Shown here in pieces: positions 17,544 through 26,107 of a stretch of DNA of 64,000 bases. The notes beneath the pieces are model-generated. The model did not search any database. It worked only from the letters and a program-made list of their open reading frames with translations, and was not told where the DNA came from. Source of the DNA: an uncultured Isosphaeraceae bacterium (GTDB taxonomy: Bacteria; Planctomycetota; Planctomycetia; Isosphaerales; Isosphaeraceae); contig CAMFLR010000006.1 in assembly GCA_945957605.1 (NCBI GenBank), forward strand, positions 124,001 to 188,000, given 5' to 3'. The translations under genes were made by a program, and so were the position numbers. Each line of letters begins with the position of its first letter. Within the stretch, counting starts at the first letter, position 1.

Positions 17544-17957
17544 GCGTCAGCGGGTCTTACATTAAACCATCACACAGTTGAAGTCAACGACCTAGCGGAC
17601 AAGATCGCAGGATTTGTGGCCTTCCTCGACCATTCCCCAAAAAAGAAGCCTTCTGAGTCTCGGCTGATATCTCTTTCCAGCACGAATGAAGCGCTCTGGT
17701 GAGTCGGCACATAACGCTCGGGGACCTACCAGGCGCAACGGCCAGCTCGCGAAAGGTCTATCAATGAAGAAAGGCTCGCCACACCATAAGAGTGCAGCGA
17801 GCCTTATCGCATCATTTTGAGATACGAGAATATCTACCTTCGCGACAGTAACAGCGTTCAGCCGTCAGTGAATCGCAGAATTCAGGAGTAGGTTGTTGAC
17901 TCGGCCCTGCAGTCGATTAGAATACAACCCGTCGACGCAAGCCGACGAATGACGATT
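17544..17957. other. Non-coding region between the divergent tRNA genes
   Basis: 414 bases between tRNA-Phe (minus) and tRNA-Ile (plus), expected to hold both promoters. Apart from the hairpin at 17771-17805 I see no gene or other structure. Confidence 0.5.
17771..17805. other. Inverted repeat (hairpin) between tRNA genes
   Basis: Perfect 9-bp arms, AAGGCTCGC (17771-17779) and GCGAGCCTT (17797-17805), enclosing 17 bases. On the plus strand ATCGCATCATTTT follows; on the minus strand TCTTCATT. It could terminate a small transcript, but no gene next to it accounts for that. Confidence 0.45.
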
Positions 17958-18031
17958 GGGCGCATAGCTCAGCTGGCTAGAGCGTACCCCTGATAAGGGT
18001 AAGGTCCCAGGTTCGACTCCTGGTGCGCCCA
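17958..18031 (+). tRNA. tRNA-Ile (anticodon GAT)
   Basis: A complete 74-base cloverleaf: acceptor GGGCGCA/TGCGCCC, discriminator A, D arm with AGCTGGCTA loop, anticodon stem TACCC/GGGTA with loop CTGATAA, T arm CCAGG-TTCGACT-CCTGG. CCA is not encoded. No 16S or 23S rRNA flanks it, so this copy is outside an rRNA operon. It ends 20 bases before the stop of a convergent gene. Confidence 0.95.
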
Positions 18032-18051
18032 CTTCATCATCCTGCCTCGCC

Positions 18052-18564
18052 TCACTCCTCGTCTTCCTCTTCTTCAACGTCGTTCTCGACGTCCTCTTCC
18101 TCTTCAATATCCTCTTCGTCATCAATCGCGACGGATTCCTTCGTTGCGACGGGCTTTTCGCTCGCAACGGGGCGCGGCAGTGCGGCACCAATTCCCGGCG
18201 CATCGTCGGGCATCGGTTCCTTGCTGCGCTGGACGAAGTGAACGCCCTTGCCGCGTTCAGTCAGCTCTTTCGCACGCGCTTCGGCCTGCTCCTTCTGGGA
18301 GTATTCGAAGGTCGCGATTTGCTTGAACGCGTCGTTCACGACGATCCAGACGATCCGCATCCGCGCGGCCGGCTTGGCCGCCTTGGGAGTCTTCGTCTTG
18401 GCCTTCGAGGCGGCTTTGGGCTTGCGCTTTGGCTTTCGTTCACCCGAATCCTCATCGTCGGTATCGTCAGCAAGATCGTCCGACTCATCTTCCATCGGGT
18501 CGAGCGGCTCCGCCGCGTCGTACTGTCTGCGCAACTCGCGGCGGTTCTGTGGTTTGCCAGCCAT
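18052..18564 (-). CDS. Charged protein with acidic C-terminal tail, unknown function
   Basis: 170 residues from an ATG with AGGACGG upstream. There are three parts: an acidic then Lys/Ala-rich N-terminus (ESDDLADDTDDEDSG, KPKRKPKAASKAKTKTPKAA), a short folded core of ~60 residues (RIVWIVVNDAFKQIATFEYS through GKGVHFVQRSKEPM), and a C-terminus that is almost only Glu and Asp. I do not recognise the family. The core alternates strand and helix and could be a small alpha/beta binding module; the charged tails suggest contact with a basic partner or nucleic acid. It is convergent with tRNA-Ile. Confidence 0.65.
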   Translation of the reverse strand: MAGKPQNRRELRRQYDAAEPLDPMEDESDDLADDTDDEDSGERKPKRKPKAASKAKTKTPKAAKPAARMRIVWIVVNDAFKQIATFEYSQKEQAEARAKELTERGKGVHFVQRSKEPMPDDAPGIGAALPRPVASEKPVATKESVAIDDEEDIEEEEDVENDVEEEEDEE

Positions 18565-18777
18565 TCAACCGTCCTTCTCTACTGGGACCGTGGACATATT
18601 GAGGGAGACCATTCCCAGCCCGGAGCCAAACGTGCTTCCGCACCGGCCCGGGCCGCTTCGTTTCGCGATCTTATACCATTATGTCAGGCTTGAACAGCGC
18701 CACAAGCGGTCCCTCCGCCCAACATCCGGTTGTCGTAGAGGTTTCCGTCGCGGGACTGGCGATGCGAACCAGGGCGA

Positions 18778-19041
18778 TCAGCCTGTTTGAGTCGTCGGTG
18801 AAATCGACGGTTTTGGCGAACTTTCGGAAGTGCCGCGCATGCCTCGTGATTGGGGCATATCATTCGGATTCCGGTTGACGCCCAGAGCGAGACAAAGCTG
18901 AGCTATCACGACGTGCTTCGTCACGTTGATTGCAACAAGGCCAAGTAGCCCGCTGATGCGAAAGCACCAGATATTGATGGCGACGCACGCCACCAGGGCT
19001 AACATGCCACGAATGCTGAGCTGAAGTCCACGGCGTTCCAT
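18778..19041 (-). CDS. Small membrane protein, unknown function
   Basis: 87 residues from an ATG at 19041. RGLQLSIRGMLALVACVAIN followed by a second hydrophobic stretch (RISGLLGLVAINVTKHVV) gives two probable membrane helices. The opening 'LSIRGMLALVA' pattern is common in small planctomycete membrane proteins. The start is uncertain: the frame is open further upstream and includes another hydrophobic run (ARGLAFACALAAVIS), so the real protein could have three helices and begin as far up as the nuo promoter region. No good ribosome site supports any start. Low confidence. Confidence 0.4.
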   Translation of the reverse strand: MERRGLQLSIRGMLALVACVAINIWCFRISGLLGLVAINVTKHVVIAQLCLALGVNRNPNDMPQSRGMRGTSESSPKPSISPTTQTG

Positions 19042-19337
19042 ATCAGTATTATGGCTCCGAACCGTTCGCTCGAAAAGAGCCAGGCCAACCATCGTTACGG
19101 GCTTTTGCGAACTGATGACCGCAGCCAGTGCGCACGCAAAGGCGAGACCACGCGCCGTAGAAAGCGAAGACCAGGCGGTGCCCCCTAGTATATGCGAGCA
19201 TCGGTGTTTAGGATGGGCCACATGTTTGGGCCCCCGCCCGGCGAAAGTTCCCAAAAACTGAAGCGATGTGACACGTCCCGCTTCGGTTTTGGGGCTAGTT
19301 TTATCACGAATTCGCGAGTTCCAGAGCGATCTCAACG

Positions 19338-22007
19338 ATGTCGACTCCGACGATCACGCGCCCCGAGTGGAGCACGGTTATTGATCCCGTGCTCCAGAAG
19401 GAATTGGAGCAGCACGTCCTTGTGACGACTTGGGATAAGCTGCTGGGAATGGTCGACACCGTTTACAACTGGGGCCGGCGATCGAGCTTGTGGCCTCTCG
19501 GTTTCGGCCTCGCGTGCTGCGCGATCGAGATGATCTGTACGGCATCGAGCCGCTTCGACATCGCCCGCTTCGGCGCAGAAGTGTTCCGCGGATCACCCCG
19601 CCAGGCCGACGTGATGATCGTCTCCGGCACCGTCACCAAGACGATGATGCCGATGATCGCCCGGCTTTATGACCAGATGCCCGAACCGAAGTATGTCATC
19701 TCGATGGGTGCCTGTGCCTCCGGCGGCGGCCCCTTCAAAGAAGGCTACAACGTCGTTTCAGGCGTCGACAAATACTTGCCGGTTGACGTTTACGTCCCCG
19801 GTTGCCCGCCGACACCTCAGGCCCTGCTCAACGGCCTGATCATGCTCCAGAAGAAGATTGACGGCGAGCGGTTCACACAGGCCCCTTGGTATCGCGGCGA
19901 AGTCGAACGCGACATCCCCGTTCCCGTGCTTGGCCCCGACCTGATCGACCTTCGACTGCTCGAAATCACCGCCGAACGCACGGCTCAGGGGCTCGTCGAA
20001 GCTCGCGAAGAGACGCTCGAAAAGCCGCCGATCATTCCGGCGCCGCAGCCCGAAGTCGAGGAAGCACCGGCCGAGGCAGCTCCCGCCGCTCCCAAAGCGC
20101 CGAGCAAGCTCGATTTGATTCGCGCCAAATCCGCTGCGGCCGCCGCTGGCACTGAAGCTCCCGCAGAAGCAGCCGAGGCCCCCAAGCCTGCGGCCAAACC
20201 GGCTGCGAAGCCCGCCAAGAAAGTGAAGAAGGCCGAAGCCAGGCCGAGCCTTTGCTGGCTGGGTGATGCCGGCCTCAAGGAATTGAACGATCGCCTGAAC
20301 AGCAAGTTTGGTGCTGGCACGTCGACGATCATTCAGGCCGCTTTGCTGATTCCCGCCGACAAGCTCGTTGCGGTTTGCCTCTATCTCCGCGACGAAAACA
20401 CGATTAAGTACGACTACCTCGCCAGCCTTCAGAGCGTTCACTTCGAAGACTGCATCGAAGTGAATTACCAGCTCGATAGCACGATCAATCAAGGCAAGCT
20501 GATTGAAGTGCGCGTTCGGACGTCGCAGGTCGAGGGTGAAGGCGAAGTTCCCTCACTCAACTCGGTCTGGCGCGGAGCTGATTTCCAGGAACGCGAAGTT
20601 TACGACATGATGGGCGTGAAGTTCACGGGTCACCCGGAACTGAAACGCATCCTCATGTGGGATGGATATTCCTACTGGCCGCTGCGTAAAGACTTCCTCG
20701 AGCCCTATTACGAAGGGCCAACGAAGGTCTTCGACAGCCGCTGCGAAGATGGCCGCCACTTCCGCGCTGAAGAGTTCAACCCTTACGGATCGAATACCAA
20801 GATCCCCAAGGGTTGGAACGGGTGGGGCGAGCTCGATCCCGGCGACGACACGAAGGGTAAGACGCTTCTTCCCTCGGGCGTTGAGATCAGCGAACTCGGC
20901 ACCGATCAGTTCATGGTGAGCATGGGGCCGCAGCACCCGTCGACGCACGGCGTGTTCCGTATGAACCTGCGAGTCGACGGCGAAACGATCGTCGGCCTCA
21001 AGCCGGTCATGGGCTACATGCACCGGAACCATGAAAAGATCGGCGAACGTAACACGTTCTTGATGAATTTCCCGTTCACCGACCGGCTCGACTACCTCAC
21101 GAGCATGGGTAATAACTTCGGTTACGCCCTCGCGGTCGAGCAACTGATGGGTGATGACTCGAAGCCGCCCGAGCGGGCCGAGTACATCCGCGTGATCATG
21201 GCGGAGCTGACGCGCGTCGCCAGCCACATGTGGTCGATCGGCTTCTTGCTCAACGACCTTGGCGCGTTCTTTACTCCGGCCCTCTACGCCATCGAAGAAC
21301 GCGAGTTGATCCTCGACCTCTTCGAATGGGCGTCGGGCAGCCGGATGATGTGCAATTACTTCCGGTTCGGCGGTGTTGCGTTTGAACTGCCGCCAGGCTG
21401 GATCGAACGTTGCCGCGGGATTGTTAACGATCGTCTCGACAAGAAGATCGACGAACTCGACCGCTACCTCACGAACAACGAAATCGTTGGCGATCGTGCG
21501 AAGGGCGTCGGCATCCTCACAGCCGAGCAGGCGATCAACTTCTCGATGGCCGGTCCTGTGCTCCGTGGCTCGGGCGTGTCGTACGACGTTCGTCGCGCTG
21601 CCCCCTACTCGATCTACGACCGATTCGACTTCAAGGTCCCGGTCGGCAAGACGGGCGACATGTTCGACCGCTACATCGTGCGTCTCGAAGAGATGCGCGA
21701 GAGCGTGAAGATCCTCAAGCAGGCCTGCAAGGATATCCCCGCAACGGGGCCGATCCTCGCCGGCAAGAAGACCTATCAGATCAAGGTTCCGGCCGGCGAG
21801 GCTTACTCACGCGTCGAGAATCCCAAGGGCGAGCTGGGCTATTACGTTTATGCCGACGGCTCGGCGACGGCGTATCGTTACCACGTTCGCAGCCCAAGCT
21901 TCATCAACCTGACGGCACTCGAACAAATGTGTCTTGGTCACTCGATTGCCGACGTCGTCGGCATTCTGGGAAGTCTCGACATCGTGCTCGGCGAGGTCGA
22001 CCGCTAA
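19338..22007 (+). CDS. nuoBCD: NADH-quinone oxidoreductase subunit B/C/D triple fusion
   Basis: One 889-residue frame encodes three complex I subunits of the hydrophilic connecting module. Residues 1-215 are NuoB with all four ligands of cluster N2: Cys60-Cys61 (LACCAIEM), Cys126 (GACASGG) and Cys156 (VPGCPP). Residues ~225-303 are a linker of Ala, Pro, Lys and Glu ([20 protein letters not shown]). Residues ~303-480 are NuoC ([20 protein letters not shown], then YWPLRKDF). Residues ~515-889 are NuoD ([19 protein letters not shown], ending DIVLGEVDR). NuoCD fusions are familiar from E. coli; adding NuoB in front is rarer. It is first in the operon; no strong ribosome site precedes the ATG. Together with NuoI it carries electrons to quinone. 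Confidence 0.95.
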   Translation: MSTPTITRPEWSTVIDPVLQKELEQHVLVTTWDKLLGMVDTVYNWGRRSSLWPLGFGLACCAIEMICTASSRFDIARFGAEVFRGSPRQADVMIVSGTVTKTMMPMIARLYDQMPEPKYVISMGACASGGGPFKEGYNVVSGVDKYLPVDVYVPGCPPTPQALLNGLIMLQKKIDGERFTQAPWYRGEVERDIPVPVLGPDLIDLRLLEITAERTAQGLVEAREETLEKPPIIPAPQPEVEEAPAEAAPAAPKAPSKLDLIRAKSAAAAAGTEAPAEAAEAPKPAAKPAAKPAKKVKKAEARPSLCWLGDAGLKELNDRLNSKFGAGTSTIIQAALLIPADKLVAVCLYLRDENTIKYDYLASLQSVHFEDCIEVNYQLDSTINQGKLIEVRVRTSQVEGEGEVPSLNSVWRGADFQEREVYDMMGVKFTGHPELKRILMWDGYSYWPLRKDFLEPYYEGPTKVFDSRCEDGRHFRAEEFNPYGSNTKIPKGWNGWGELDPGDDTKGKTLLPSGVEISELGTDQFMVSMGPQHPSTHGVFRMNLRVDGETIVGLKPVMGYMHRNHEKIGERNTFLMNFPFTDRLDYLTSMGNNFGYALAVEQLMGDDSKPPERAEYIRVIMAELTRVASHMWSIGFLLNDLGAFFTPALYAIEERELILDLFEWASGSRMMCNYFRFGGVAFELPPGWIERCRGIVNDRLDKKIDELDRYLTNNEIVGDRAKGVGILTAEQAINFSMAGPVLRGSGVSYDVRRAAPYSIYDRFDFKVPVGKTGDMFDRYIVRLEEMRESVKILKQACKDIPATGPILAGKKTYQIKVPAGEAYSRVENPKGELGYYVYADGSATAYRYHVRSPSFINLTALEQMCLGHSIADVVGILGSLDIVLGEVDR

Positions 22008-22061
22008 TCGGCGGTCGGCTGGCGTCCTCCACCGAATAACCACTCAAGGCACAGGGTCATC

Positions 22062-22778
22062 ATGGGTTACGGCCGAGGTATCATCGTCGGGCACTGGGTT
22101 ACCCTCCGGCGGTTTCTGCGAACCTTCTTCATCGGTCACGGCGCGACGCTCAAGCGGCGCGGCGGCGGTCACCAGCTTTTCGATCTCTGGCCCGGCAAAA
22201 AGAAGCGTGGCGAGGAGCCGACGGTTCAGCAAGACGCCACCACCGAAGGTCTGTTCACCGTCGAGTATCCCGACGAGCGCCTTCCGGTCTACGAGCGATT
22301 CCGCGTGCTGCCGGTACTCGTGTACGACGATTCCGACGGCAACGTCCGCTGCACCTGCTGCAACATTTGCGCGAAGGTTTGCCCGCCGCAGTGCATCTGG
22401 ATGACGCACGCCGCGGGCCCCGACGGCAAGCCGGTACCGCTGCCCGAAGATTATTACATCGACATGGACGTGTGCATGAACTGCGGGCTTTGCTCGGAGT
22501 ATTGCCCGTTCGACGCGATCAAGATGGACCAGAACTTCGAGTTGTCGAACTACGAGCGGCACCAGTCGCACATCTTCTCGCTGCAAGACCTCCTCGTTTC
22601 TTCCGAGTTCTATGCCAACACGCATCCTGAAGCTTACGCTTCGGACGAACAGGTTGTGGAACGCGGTAAGGTCGCGAAGAAGAAGGACCAGCGGCTACAG
22701 AAGGCTCTTGGCGTTGGTGCAAAGCCGGCGTCGAACCCGAAGCCAGCCGCGAAACCCGCTGCTACTCCCGCAACCTAA
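22062..22778 (+). CDS. nuoI: NADH-quinone oxidoreductase subunit I
   Basis: 238 residues. Two complete 4Fe-4S motifs are visible: Cys97, 100, 103, 107 (CTCCNICAKVCP, with an extra Cys99) and Cys138, 141, 144, 148 (CMNCGLCSEYCP). These hold clusters N6a and N6b, which pass electrons towards N2 in the NuoB part of the fusion 54 bases upstream. The N-terminal amphipathic helix (GIIVGHWVTLRRFLRTFF) is as in other NuoI proteins. The C-terminus is extended by a Lys-rich then Ala/Pro/Lys-rich tail ([18 protein letters not shown]), similar to the linker in the NuoBCD fusion and not needed for the fold. Confidence 0.93.
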   Translation: MGYGRGIIVGHWVTLRRFLRTFFIGHGATLKRRGGGHQLFDLWPGKKKRGEEPTVQQDATTEGLFTVEYPDERLPVYERFRVLPVLVYDDSDGNVRCTCCNICAKVCPPQCIWMTHAAGPDGKPVPLPEDYYIDMDVCMNCGLCSEYCPFDAIKMDQNFELSNYERHQSHIFSLQDLLVSSEFYANTHPEAYASDEQVVERGKVAKKKDQRLQKALGVGAKPASNPKPAAKPAATPAT

Positions 22779-22922
22779 GTTCAAACGCTCGACCCTCTTG
22801 CCGAGCGTTTTGGCTCGCCTTATGATGTGGCCTCTTCGGACTTCGGGATTCGATTTTGCCGCAGATTTCTTGCGGATTTTGACGACTCCCGGCTCGGTTT
22901 CTCCCTGGATCTCCAAACGTTC

Positions 22923-23183
22923 ATGATACCCACGCCCTCAAAGCCGAAGTTCGAGCCCGGTACCCGCGTTCGAGTCATTCAGTCGGTTCGCGTTGGCCAC
23001 CAATCGTGGAAAACGCAGGTGATTGGCGTCATCGAACGCGAAGGGATTCGTCCCGTCGGCGGTATGGAGATGGGCGGTAAGGCCCGCTACTGCAACCAGC
23101 CGACCCTACGGCTCCGCAAGGAAGATGGCGAGGTCACCGTCGTCACGCTTGACGACGATACGACCGTCCAGCCTATTTCCTGA
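22923..23183 (+). CDS. 86-residue protein inside the nuo operon, unknown
   Basis: Starts at the ATG at 22923 (MIPTPSKPKFEPG). The sequence is dominated by short beta-strand patterns: GTRVRVIQSVRVGH, KTQVIGVIEREGIR, ARYCNQPTLRLRKEDG and VTVVTLDDDTTVQPIS. It looks like a small SH3-like or OB-like barrel. It has no membrane helix and a single Cys, so it is unlikely to bind a cluster. It lies 144 bases after nuoI and 55 bases before nuoA, on the same strand, so it is most likely co-transcribed with complex I genes. I do not recognise the family; a role in assembling or regulating complex I is inference from position only. Confidence 0.7.
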   Translation: MIPTPSKPKFEPGTRVRVIQSVRVGHQSWKTQVIGVIEREGIRPVGGMEMGGKARYCNQPTLRLRKEDGEVTVVTLDDDTTVQPIS

Positions 23184-23238
23184 TCGCAGGTCTCGGCCGA
23201 TTTCTTGATCCGCGCGACGAAAGAGATCAGATCGATCC

Positions 23239-23598
23239 ATGATTATTTACAACTACGTCTTCATCGGCATGCTTCTGCTCGGCGCAATTGGCTTCGCCAT
23301 GGCGCCGGTCATCGTCATGGGCATTCTCGGCCCGAAGAAGCGATCGAAGAGCAAGTCTGAGATTTACGAATGCGGCCTGCTGACGACCGGGGAAACCTGG
23401 GTTCGCTTCCGTATTCAGTATTATATTTACGCGATCATGTTTCTCGTCTTCGATATTGAAACCGTGTTCCTCTATCCATGGGCGGCGGCCTACGAAAGCT
23501 TGGGCCTGTTCGCACTCGTGGAGATGGTCATCTTCTTGCTGATTCTCGCCGTCGGCCTGGTTTACGCCTGGGCGAAGGGCGTGCTCAAGTGGGTGTGA
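23239..23598 (+). CDS. nuoA: NADH-quinone oxidoreductase subunit A
   Basis: 119 residues with three membrane helices, the usual size. The diagnostic loop KSEIYECGLLTTGETWVRFR with the conserved Cys is present, followed by YYIYAIMFLVFDIETVFLYP, the conserved acidic segment near the quinone channel. Part of the membrane arm next to NuoH and NuoJ. It is preceded in the operon by the 86-residue unknown, an odd place for nuoA, which normally comes first. Confidence 0.95.
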   Translation: MIIYNYVFIGMLLLGAIGFAMAPVIVMGILGPKKRSKSKSEIYECGLLTTGETWVRFRIQYYIYAIMFLVFDIETVFLYPWAAAYESLGLFALVEMVIFLLILAVGLVYAWAKGVLKWV

Positions 23599-23695
23599 GC
23601 AAGCGGTTCTGATTGTTGGCGGTTGAACACAGGGCGTATTGATCGATTCCGGGCCGAACGTCGGCCATGCCAGGGCTTGAGGGGAGATTCTCACG

Positions 23696-24943
23696 GTGAA
23701 TGTCGCGACCGACTGGGCCTTGCCGCTCGTGTGGGCCCAGCAATCCGAGTTGGACTCGATCCCCTGGCTCAAGTGGATCATCGTTCTGGCCGTCGTGTTC
23801 TTCGGGATTTTCCCTGGAATCGTGGCCTACATGGTTTGGGGCGAACGCAAGGTCGCCGGCCGGTTCCAGGACCGTATCGGTCCCAACCGTGTCGGTCCCT
23901 TCGGCCTGCTTCAGCCGATCGCCGATGCAATCAAGCTCATCACCAAGGAAGACATCGTCCCCCGGACGGCCGATCAGTGGGTTCACCTGCTCGCGCCAGT
24001 GATGATCCTGGTTTCGGCCTTCCTCGTGCTGCCGGTCATCCCGTTCGGCCTGGGACTCGCGGCAGTCAATCCGCCCTCGGGGCTGATTTACCTGATCGCC
24101 GTTTCGAGCATCTCGGCTCTCGGCATCTTCCTCGCAGGCTGGTCGAGCCGTAACAAGTATTCGCTGCTCGGTGCCATGCGTGCCGTTGCTCAGCTTGTCT
24201 CGTACGAAGTTCCACAAGTCATGTCGGTCATCCCGGTAATCTTGTGGACCGGTAGCCTGAGCATGGTCGCCATTTTCGACCGCCAGGTAGAATATGGCTG
24301 GTTCATCTTCTCGCCGCCTGGCCTGCTTGCATTCATCTTGCTGACGATCGCCAACATCGCGGAAGTGAATCGCACGCCGTTCGACTTGCCCGAAGCCGAG
24401 TCGGAAATCATCGCCGGCTATCACACAGAATATTCGGGCATGCGGTTCGGCCTGTTCTTCCTGGCCGAATACCTCAGCGTCTTCGCTGTGAGCTGCCTGG
24501 GAACTGCTGTGTTCCTCGGTGGCGGTACCCTGCCCTGGCCGTTCACCGGTGAGCCGGTGGTTACGCTGGGCAGCGGTCAAGGTTTGCTTTCACTCATCCT
24601 CGTGAACTTGCCGCTCATCGGCATCTTCATGGCAAAGGTCGGCCTGTACGTCTTCCTGATGTTCTGGATCCGCTGTACCCTGCCTCGCCTTCGCGTCGAC
24701 CAGCTCATGTCGTTCGCGTGGAAGGTGATGGTGCCGCTGTCGATCATCAACGTGTTCATCGCAGCCCTCTGGTACGAGTTCGTCTTCCGTCCCGGCCGTC
24801 CCAATTACTTGCTCGGCTGGGGCGTGACCGCACCGCTCGTGCTGATCTCGGTGATCGTCGTGCTGTCGATTTACAAGGCACAGATGAAGGCAGACCTTGC
24901 TGCGTCGCCGACGTCACGCCGCCGGATCGCCACGGCGAACTGA
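23696..24943 (+). CDS. nuoH: NADH-quinone oxidoreductase subunit H
   Basis: 415 residues from a GTG at 23696; GAGGGGAGA lies about ten bases upstream and supports this start. Eight or so membrane helices with the family landmarks: WGERKVAGRFQDRIGPNRVG, LLQPIADAIKLITKED and NRTPFDLPEAESEIIAGYHT with the following EYSGMRFGLFFLAEY. This subunit forms the quinone-binding chamber with the NuoB and NuoD parts of the fusion. The C-terminus is about 60-80 residues longer than the minimal family length and ends in a Ser/Arg-rich tail. Confidence 0.95.
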   Translation: MNVATDWALPLVWAQQSELDSIPWLKWIIVLAVVFFGIFPGIVAYMVWGERKVAGRFQDRIGPNRVGPFGLLQPIADAIKLITKEDIVPRTADQWVHLLAPVMILVSAFLVLPVIPFGLGLAAVNPPSGLIYLIAVSSISALGIFLAGWSSRNKYSLLGAMRAVAQLVSYEVPQVMSVIPVILWTGSLSMVAIFDRQVEYGWFIFSPPGLLAFILLTIANIAEVNRTPFDLPEAESEIIAGYHTEYSGMRFGLFFLAEYLSVFAVSCLGTAVFLGGGTLPWPFTGEPVVTLGSGQGLLSLILVNLPLIGIFMAKVGLYVFLMFWIRCTLPRLRVDQLMSFAWKVMVPLSIINVFIAALWYEFVFRPGRPNYLLGWGVTAPLVLISVIVVLSIYKAQMKADLAASPTSRRRIATAN

Positions 24944-25050
24944 CGCTGCTGTTTTCAAGATTGCCAATCGTAGCCAGGACGAATCCGCTCCTTTGACTTT
25001 GCCTGGCCGCCCTTGCCCTGGCGGCCCAAATCCGGCCGGAGTTTCAGACC

Positions 25051-25698
25051 GTGAACCAGATTCTGTTCGGGGTGATCGCAACCTTGGGGGTGCTGGCCGC
25101 CCTTGGCACCGTCCTTGCCAGAAACCTGGTCCACGCTGCACTCTTTCTGGTGGCGTTCTTCTTTCTCGTCGCCTGCCAGTTCGTGATGCTCGAGGCTGAG
25201 TTCCTCGCAGCGGTCCAGGTGCTGGTCTACATCGGCGCCGTCGCGATCATCCTGATGTTCGGCATCATGCTGACGCGGAACATCCAGGGCGACGACACGA
25301 CGACCGTTTCCAAGGCTGGTTTCATCAGCGGTGGGCTTGCGGCTGCAGGCCTTCTCGCCGTTCTCGTCTTTGGCATCCTCGATGACGAAGGGCGTACAGG
25401 CCGTGCTGGCTGGCGCGACGTTACGACGCGTCCTGCGGTTTACCCCGTCGCTGCTCGTGCCTCTGCCGAGCAAACAAAGGCCGTGAACAACATGGGCTTT
25501 GTCGTTGGTCGCGAGTTGCTCACGCGTTACCTCATTCCGTTCGAGGTTGCGGGTGTGCTGCTGACTGCCGCTCTCGTGGGCGCGATCGCCCTGGCCGTTC
25601 AGGACGGTCCGAGCACCGACGATCCGGCCGAACGAGCCAAGAAGGCTGCCGAACACACTGCGGCCGCCGAAACCGAACCACAATTGACCTCAGCGTGA
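25051..25698 (+). CDS. nuoJ: NADH-quinone oxidoreductase subunit J
   Basis: 215 residues from a GTG. The N-terminal three helices have the expected NLVHAALFLVAFFFLVACQF, LEAEFLAAVQVLVYIGAVAI and LMFGIMLTR segments, including the pi-bulge helix region conserved in this subunit. Two further helices follow (FISGGLAAAGLLAVLVFGIL and IPFEVAGVLLTAALVGAIAL), then a hydrophilic Ala/Glu-rich tail. It links the quinone module to the proton-pumping arm and precedes nuoK by ten bases. Confidence 0.93.
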   Translation: MNQILFGVIATLGVLAALGTVLARNLVHAALFLVAFFFLVACQFVMLEAEFLAAVQVLVYIGAVAIILMFGIMLTRNIQGDDTTTVSKAGFISGGLAAAGLLAVLVFGILDDEGRTGRAGWRDVTTRPAVYPVAARASAEQTKAVNNMGFVVGRELLTRYLIPFEVAGVLLTAALVGAIALAVQDGPSTDDPAERAKKAAEHTAAAETEPQLTSA

Positions 25699-25708
25699 GC
25701 CCAGGACG

Positions 25709-26035
25709 ATGCACGACATTCCCTTGACCTGGTTTCTGATCTTCGCGTCGGCCTGTTTCGTGATTGGGCTGCTCGGTGTCCTCGTGCGCCGCAACGCGAT
25801 CGCGGTGCTCATGGCGATCGAGATCATGCTGAACGCGGCCAACATCAACATCATCGCCTTCTGGCGCTACAGCGTTCCCGGTCCGGAAGAGAGCCCGGTT
25901 TCGGGCCCAATGTTGGCGATCTTCGTGATCACCATCGCCGCGGCTGAAGTCGCGGTGGGCATCGGCCTCATCCTGCTCTGCTACCGCCGCCGCGCCAGTG
26001 CCGACGTTGACCAGTACGATAGCCTCTCGGGCTGA
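25709..26035 (+). CDS. nuoK: NADH-quinone oxidoreductase subunit K
   Basis: 108 residues, three membrane helices, normal length. The two conserved membrane glutamates appear in AVLMAIEIMLNAANINIIAF and TIAAAEVAVGIGLILLCYRR, both part of the proton-conducting axis. It lies ten bases after nuoJ and 72 bases before nuoN. Confidence 0.95.
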   Translation: MHDIPLTWFLIFASACFVIGLLGVLVRRNAIAVLMAIEIMLNAANINIIAFWRYSVPGPEESPVSGPMLAIFVITIAAAEVAVGIGLILLCYRRRASADVDQYDSLSG

Positions 26036-26107
26036 TTTCGCCGTTTTCGCTCGCGAGATTTCGCCTGCCGCAGCGAATCGATCGTCCGCAACCAAGGGTC
26101 CGAGCCG

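Noticed and set aside
17400-18050. Possible integration site at the two tRNA genes
   Set aside because: Both tRNAs are intact, and there is no integrase and no duplicated tRNA end nearby.
18681-18878. A 65-codon plus-strand frame upstream of nuo
   Set aside because: Overlaps the minus-strand small membrane protein and shows no family features.
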